A model generated the notes under the pieces. The model was not told where the DNA came from. It saw only the letters and a list, made by a program, of their open reading frames with translations, and did not search any database. Positions 60,914 to 64,000 of a DNA stretch of 64,000 bases are shown here, piece by piece. Within the stretch, counting starts at the first letter, position 1. Each line of letters begins with the position of its first letter. Position numbers and translations under genes: made by a program. This DNA comes from an uncultured Gammaproteobacteria bacterium (GTDB taxonomy: Bacteria; Pseudomonadota; Gammaproteobacteria; Pseudomonadales; Pseudohongiellaceae), in contig CAISYX010000016.1 of the NCBI GenBank assembly GCA_903889815.1, positions 1 through 64,000 on the forward strand, given 5' to 3'.

Positions 60914-61780
60914 TCACTCGATATTCTGGATCTGCTCCCTCATCTGTTCGATCAAGACCTTCAAATCCACCGCGTTCAGCGTGGTTTCGGCGACGATGGA
61001 CTTTGACGAAAGGGTATTGGCCTCACGGTTCAGCTCCTGCATCAGAAAGTCCAGCCTGCGCCCGGAAGGCTCCGCCAGGCGCAGGACGCGCTCGACTTCG
61101 TTCAGATGGGTTTCCAGTCGGTCCAGCTCTTCATCAATGTCACACTTGTGGGCGTAAATCACGATCTCCTGCTCCAGTCTGGCAGGGTCGAGATCGACCT
61201 TCAGGGTGTCGAGCCGGTCACGCAGCGCTTGTTGCTGGCGCGCCATGATGTCGGGCATGCGGATGCGGACGGAAGAGACAATTTCGCGTACTGCCTCGAT
61301 GCGTTTGCTGATGAAGCCGAACAACTCCTGGCCTTCGCGCTGACGCGTGGCAATGAGGTCTTCAAGGGTGGCGCTGAAAAGTGCCAGAGCGACTTCATCC
61401 AGATCTTCCGGCAGGGCGTCTGCCTCACGCAGGACCCCCGGCCATTTCAGGATTTCCATCACTGTCAGGGCGGGGCCGCCGCCGGTCAGTGAGAGGATCT
61501 GACCACTGGCTTCGTTAAGCCGGAACACGGCCTCCACATCGATCTGCAACGCCCCACTCTTGCGATCTTCCGATTCAATGCGCAGCTGGCAATCGATCTT
61601 TCCGCGTGACAATGTTTTGCGCAGCGACTCGCGAATGGCCGGCTCCAGGGCGCGCAGTGCTTCTGGGAAGCGGAAAGCTGTTTCAAGATAGCGATGATTG
61701 ACTGACCGGATCTCCCACACCAGGATTCCGCGACCAAAAGGGATTTGCTTTCTTGCGAAAGCCGTCATGCTCTGAATCAT
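60914..61780 (-). CDS. yicC: YicC family endoribonuclease
   Basis: YicC of E. coli has been reported as an endoribonuclease involved in degradation of the small RNA RyhB. From the ATG at 61780, preceded by GGAG, the protein has 288 residues (E. coli 287). The N-terminal MIQSMTAFARKQ, WEIRSVNHRYLE and the C-terminal DFLMQELNREANTLSSKS are family signatures. Seven upstream in-frame codons are not needed. It is divergent from rph, as in many proteobacteria. Confidence 0.95.
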   Translation of the reverse strand: MIQSMTAFARKQIPFGRGILVWEIRSVNHRYLETAFRFPEALRALEPAIRESLRKTLSRGKIDCQLRIESEDRKSGALQIDVEAVFRLNEASGQILSLTGGGPALTVMEILKWPGVLREADALPEDLDEVALALFSATLEDLIATRQREGQELFGFISKRIEAVREIVSSVRIRMPDIMARQQQALRDRLDTLKVDLDPARLEQEIVIYAHKCDIDEELDRLETHLNEVERVLRLAEPSGRRLDFLMQELNREANTLSSKSIVAETTLNAVDLKVLIEQMREQIQNIE

Positions 61781-61888
61781 GATCAGGGCTCCTTGCTGCA
61801 AACTTCAATGGAACCCTCAGCGTACGGATCAGCTCCGGATTTCCTGCGGGTTGGAGACAGCATGGTACTCCAATATCCGGCCACTGAC

Positions 61889-61917
61889 TCGCCATCCCTG
61901 TGCTTATCAAGGATAAT
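61889..61917 (+). promoter_or_regulatory. Putative rph promoter
   Basis: TCGCCA at 61889-61894 and GATAAT at 61912-61917, 17 bp apart, lie 35 bp upstream of rph. The -10 matches 5 of 6 and the -35 matches 4 of 6 positions, so support is moderate. Confidence 0.4.
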
Positions 61918-61952
61918 CGCGCCTCAATTCAAGAGACTTCCTGTGAGGCAGC

Positions 61953-62681
61953 ATGCAAGACCCGATTCGTCCAAGCCAGCGACATCCCGATCAACTGCGC
62001 GACATCCGTATCACCCGTCATTACACCAAGCACGCGGAAGGTTCCGTGCTGGTGGAGTTCGGCGATACGAAAGTGATCTGCACCGCCAGCGTTGAGGATT
62101 CGGTACCGCGGTTTCTCAAGGGCAGTGGTACCGGCTGGGTCACGGCGGAATACGGGATGCTGCCGCGTTCGACCGGCTCGCGCATGGACCGAGAAGCCGT
62201 CAGCGGTCGCCAGGGAGGCCGTACTCTCGAGATTTCGAGACTGATCGGCCGTTCACTGCGCGCCGCGATGGACATGAAACTGCTGGGTGAACACACCATC
62301 AAGATCGACTGTGACGTGATTCAGGCTGATGGCGGCACCCGCACTGCCTCCATTACCGGGGGCTGTGTTGCATTGCATGATGCAATCGGCACGCTGCTCC
62401 GCAGTGGCAAGCTCAAGGCCAATCCTATGAAGCAGCTGATTGCGTCGGTGTCGGTCGGCATTTTCAAGGGTGTGCCGGTGCTGGACCTGGATTATGCCGA
62501 AGACTCCAATGCCGAGACCGACATGAATGTCGTGATGACCGAGCGCCTGCGTTTCATCGAGCTGCAGGGTACTGGAGAAGAAAATGACTTCGACAACACG
62601 GAGTTGCAGGCCATGATCTCCCTCGCGCAGAAAGGCATCAGCGAATTGCTGCAGAAGCAGAGGGACGCCCTTGGCATCTGA
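61953..62681 (+). CDS. rph: Ribonuclease PH
   Basis: Phosphorolytic 3'-5' exoribonuclease for tRNA 3' maturation. The 242-residue product carries the phosphate-binding region [20 protein letters not shown] and [19 protein letters not shown], and the [15 protein letters not shown] catalytic acids. It is complete, unlike the frameshifted rph of E. coli K-12. GAGG precedes the ATG. pyrE follows after 28 bp and may depend on the same transcript. Confidence 0.97.
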   Translation: MQDPIRPSQRHPDQLRDIRITRHYTKHAEGSVLVEFGDTKVICTASVEDSVPRFLKGSGTGWVTAEYGMLPRSTGSRMDREAVSGRQGGRTLEISRLIGRSLRAAMDMKLLGEHTIKIDCDVIQADGGTRTASITGGCVALHDAIGTLLRSGKLKANPMKQLIASVSVGIFKGVPVLDLDYAEDSNAETDMNVVMTERLRFIELQGTGEENDFDNTELQAMISLAQKGISELLQKQRDALGI

Positions 62682-62709
62682 TTCCTACACCCCTTGCAAA
62701 GGAGCGCCC

Positions 62710-63357
62710 ATGCAGGACTACCAGCGAGCTTTCATCGACTTCGTCATTCGTCACGAGATTCTGCGCTTCGGCAGTTTCACGTTGAAGTCCGGGCGCACCA
62801 GCCCGTATTTCTTCAACGCCGGCCTGTTCAATACCGGTGAAGCTCTGGCCTTCATCGGCAACAGCTACGCAGCAGCTCTGGCGGCTTCGGGAGTCGAATA
62901 TGACCTGCTGTTCGGACCGGCATACAAAGGCATCCCGCTGGTAGCGGCCACGGCCACAGCCCTGGCGCAGCAGCACGGCATCAACAAACCCTACTGCTTC
63001 AACCGCAAGGAAGCCAAGGACCACGGGGAGGGAGGACTGACTGTCGGTGCGCCCCTGCAGGGCCGTGTGCTGATCGTCGATGATGTGATCACGGCAGGCA
63101 CGGCGATTCGCGAAGTGATGGACTTGCTGCAACGCACAGGGGCGACGCCAGCGGGCATCCTGGTGGCGCTGGATCGGCAGGAGCGCGGCACGGGGTCATT
63201 GTCTGCAATTCAGGAAATTCGCCAGCAGTACGGAATTCCGGTTATCTGCATCATCTCTCTCGAAATGATCGTCACCTATCTTGGGCGGCAGCAGGACCCT
63301 GCGCTGGCGCAGAGTCTGGCGGCTGTCGAGGCTTACCGGGAACAGTACGGGGTGTGA
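62710..63357 (+). CDS. pyrE: Orotate phosphoribosyltransferase
   Basis: Joins orotate to PRPP to form OMP in pyrimidine synthesis. The ATG at 62710 with GGAG upstream gives [20 protein letters not shown] and 215 residues. The PRPP-binding motif is [14 protein letters not shown] near residue 125, and [13 protein letters not shown] is the flexible catalytic loop. In Pseudomonas crc lies between rph and pyrE; here crc is absent. A REP-like element follows the stop by 11 bp. Confidence 0.97.
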   Translation: MQDYQRAFIDFVIRHEILRFGSFTLKSGRTSPYFFNAGLFNTGEALAFIGNSYAAALAASGVEYDLLFGPAYKGIPLVAATATALAQQHGINKPYCFNRKEAKDHGEGGLTVGAPLQGRVLIVDDVITAGTAIREVMDLLQRTGATPAGILVALDRQERGTGSLSAIQEIRQQYGIPVICIISLEMIVTYLGRQQDPALAQSLAAVEAYREQYGV

Positions 63358-63368
63358 TTCAACTCTCT

Positions 63369-63417
63369 GTGGGAGCGGGCTTGCCCGCGAACAGCTCGCT
63401 TGCAAGCAAGCTCCCAC
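63369..63417. repeat. REP-like palindromic element
   Basis: GTGGGAGC at 63369-63376 pairs with GCTCCCAC at 63410-63417. Inside lies the hairpin GCGGGC-TT-GCCCGC (63375-63388) and a perfect 10-bp palindrome GCTTGCAAGC (63398-63407). The core GTGGGAGCGGGCTTGCCCGC is the REP sequence well known in pseudomonads. It lies between the convergent pyrE and slmA and could also end transcription or protect 3' ends. Confidence 0.85.
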
Positions 63418-63433
63418 GGCATTGAGAGAAGGC

Positions 63434-64000
63434 TCAGGCGAAGGGCGCCAGCATGTTGCGGGACAGGAATTCCCACTGTTCATCCCAATGCTCGGTTGGC
63501 TGTTTCTTGAATTCGCTGCGCACAAACTGCATCAGCCTGCCCTCTGTGCTGGCCATCAACAGATTGGCCATCACGGTTGGAGAGACGGCGCATTTGAGAG
63601 TCTCGCGAATCTGCGCTTCCCGCAGTACCTGCTTGATCTGCGCCTCAAGGCGATCAAACAGCTGACTGATCCGGACGCGCAGGCGCTCGGTTTCCCCTTG
63701 CAGAGCATCACCCGTCAGCAGCCGGGTCATGCCGGGGTTCTTCTCGGAGAACGTCAGCACCAGGGTCAGGATCTTCTCACAGCGTCTCGCTGCAGATGGC
63801 TCGTCTTCCAGAATGCGCGTGATCCGCGTAAACAGCGTTTCCTCAATGAAGGCGATCAGGCCTTCAAACATCCGCGCCTTGCTCGGGAAATGCCGGTACA
63901 GCGCGGCTTCCGAAACGCCCACCTCCCGGGCCAGTGCAGCCGTGGTGATGCGCTCTCCCGGGCTGCTTTCGAGCATGCGGGCCAGTGACTGCAGAATGTG
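63434..64000 (-). CDS. slmA: Nucleoid occlusion factor SlmA (5' end beyond window)
   Basis: TetR-family DNA-binding protein that blocks FtsZ ring formation over the nucleoid. The helix-turn-helix reads [21 protein letters not shown], followed by [22 protein letters not shown], matching SlmA. The C-terminus [20 protein letters not shown] is also SlmA-like. The reading frame stays open to base 64000 ([12 protein letters not shown] precedes the first in-window ATG at 63976, as in E. coli SlmA), so roughly the first 10-15 residues are outside the window. Confidence 0.92.
   Translation of the reverse strand, partial: HILQSLARMLESSPGERITTAALAREVGVSEAALYRHFPSKARMFEGLIAFIEETLFTRITRILEDEPSAARRCEKILTLVLTFSEKNPGMTRLLTGDALQGETERLRVRISQLFDRLEAQIKQVLREAQIRETLKCAVSPTVMANLLMASTEGRLMQFVRSEFKKQPTEHWDEQWEFLSRNMLAPFA

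Overview
The window is a 64-kb stretch of gammaproteobacterial chromosome spanning the replication origin. The order glyS-gmhB-plsC | gyrB-recF-dnaN-dnaA | oriC | rpmH-rnpA-yidD-yidC-mnmE | mnmG-rsmG-parA-parB | atpIBEFHAGDC | glmU-glmS is that of Pseudomonas and related orders. The right flank (ubiA, recG, ridA, spoT, rpoZ, gmk, yicC, rph, pyrE, slmA) fits the same assignment, as do two Pseudomonas-type parS palindromes. I cannot name a genus. No rRNA, tRNA, CRISPR array, insertion sequence or prophage was found.

Layout. At 1-3.4 kb lie glyS, gmhB and an acyltransferase on the plus strand. At 3.4-9.7 kb gyrB, recF, dnaN and dnaA run leftward, with the two parS sites inside recF. At 9.67-10.06 kb is the probable oriC, with two perfect DnaA boxes flanking an AT-rich tract. 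At 10.06-18.7 kb come ribosome, RNase P, membrane-insertion, tRNA-modification and partition genes, broken by a second AT-rich gap before mnmG. At 18.7-25.9 kb is the complete ATP synthase operon with a clear promoter and terminator. At 25.9-29.2 kb glmU and glmS make UDP-GlcNAc precursors, and a convergent HexR-like regulator follows.

At 30-47 kb base composition becomes visibly more GC-rich and the content more accessory: a FemAB/GNAT-like protein; a cluster of exported redox enzymes (a cysteine-free PQQ dehydrogenase, an unknown secreted protein, and a two-subunit molybdenum hydroxylase with a Tat signal); YdfG; an M32 carboxypeptidase; RlmA; an AI-2E-family permease; YaaA; YciA; ArfB; and UvrD. 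At 47-56.8 kb are gcdH on the plus strand and a leftward series gmk-rpoZ-spoT-ridA-recG-HDOD-ubiA. At 57-62.7 kb RNA-related genes gather: the HrpB helicase, a PIN-domain nuclease overlapping an RNA ligase, YicC, and RNase PH. The window closes with pyrE, a REP-like palindromic element, and a slmA gene cut by the right edge.

The best candidate for an undescribed system is the PIN nuclease and RNA ligase pair at 59567-60857. The two genes overlap by 8 bases, carry recognisable active-site motifs for RNA cutting and RNA sealing, and are preceded by a 7-bp inverted repeat. This is a prediction from motifs and context only.
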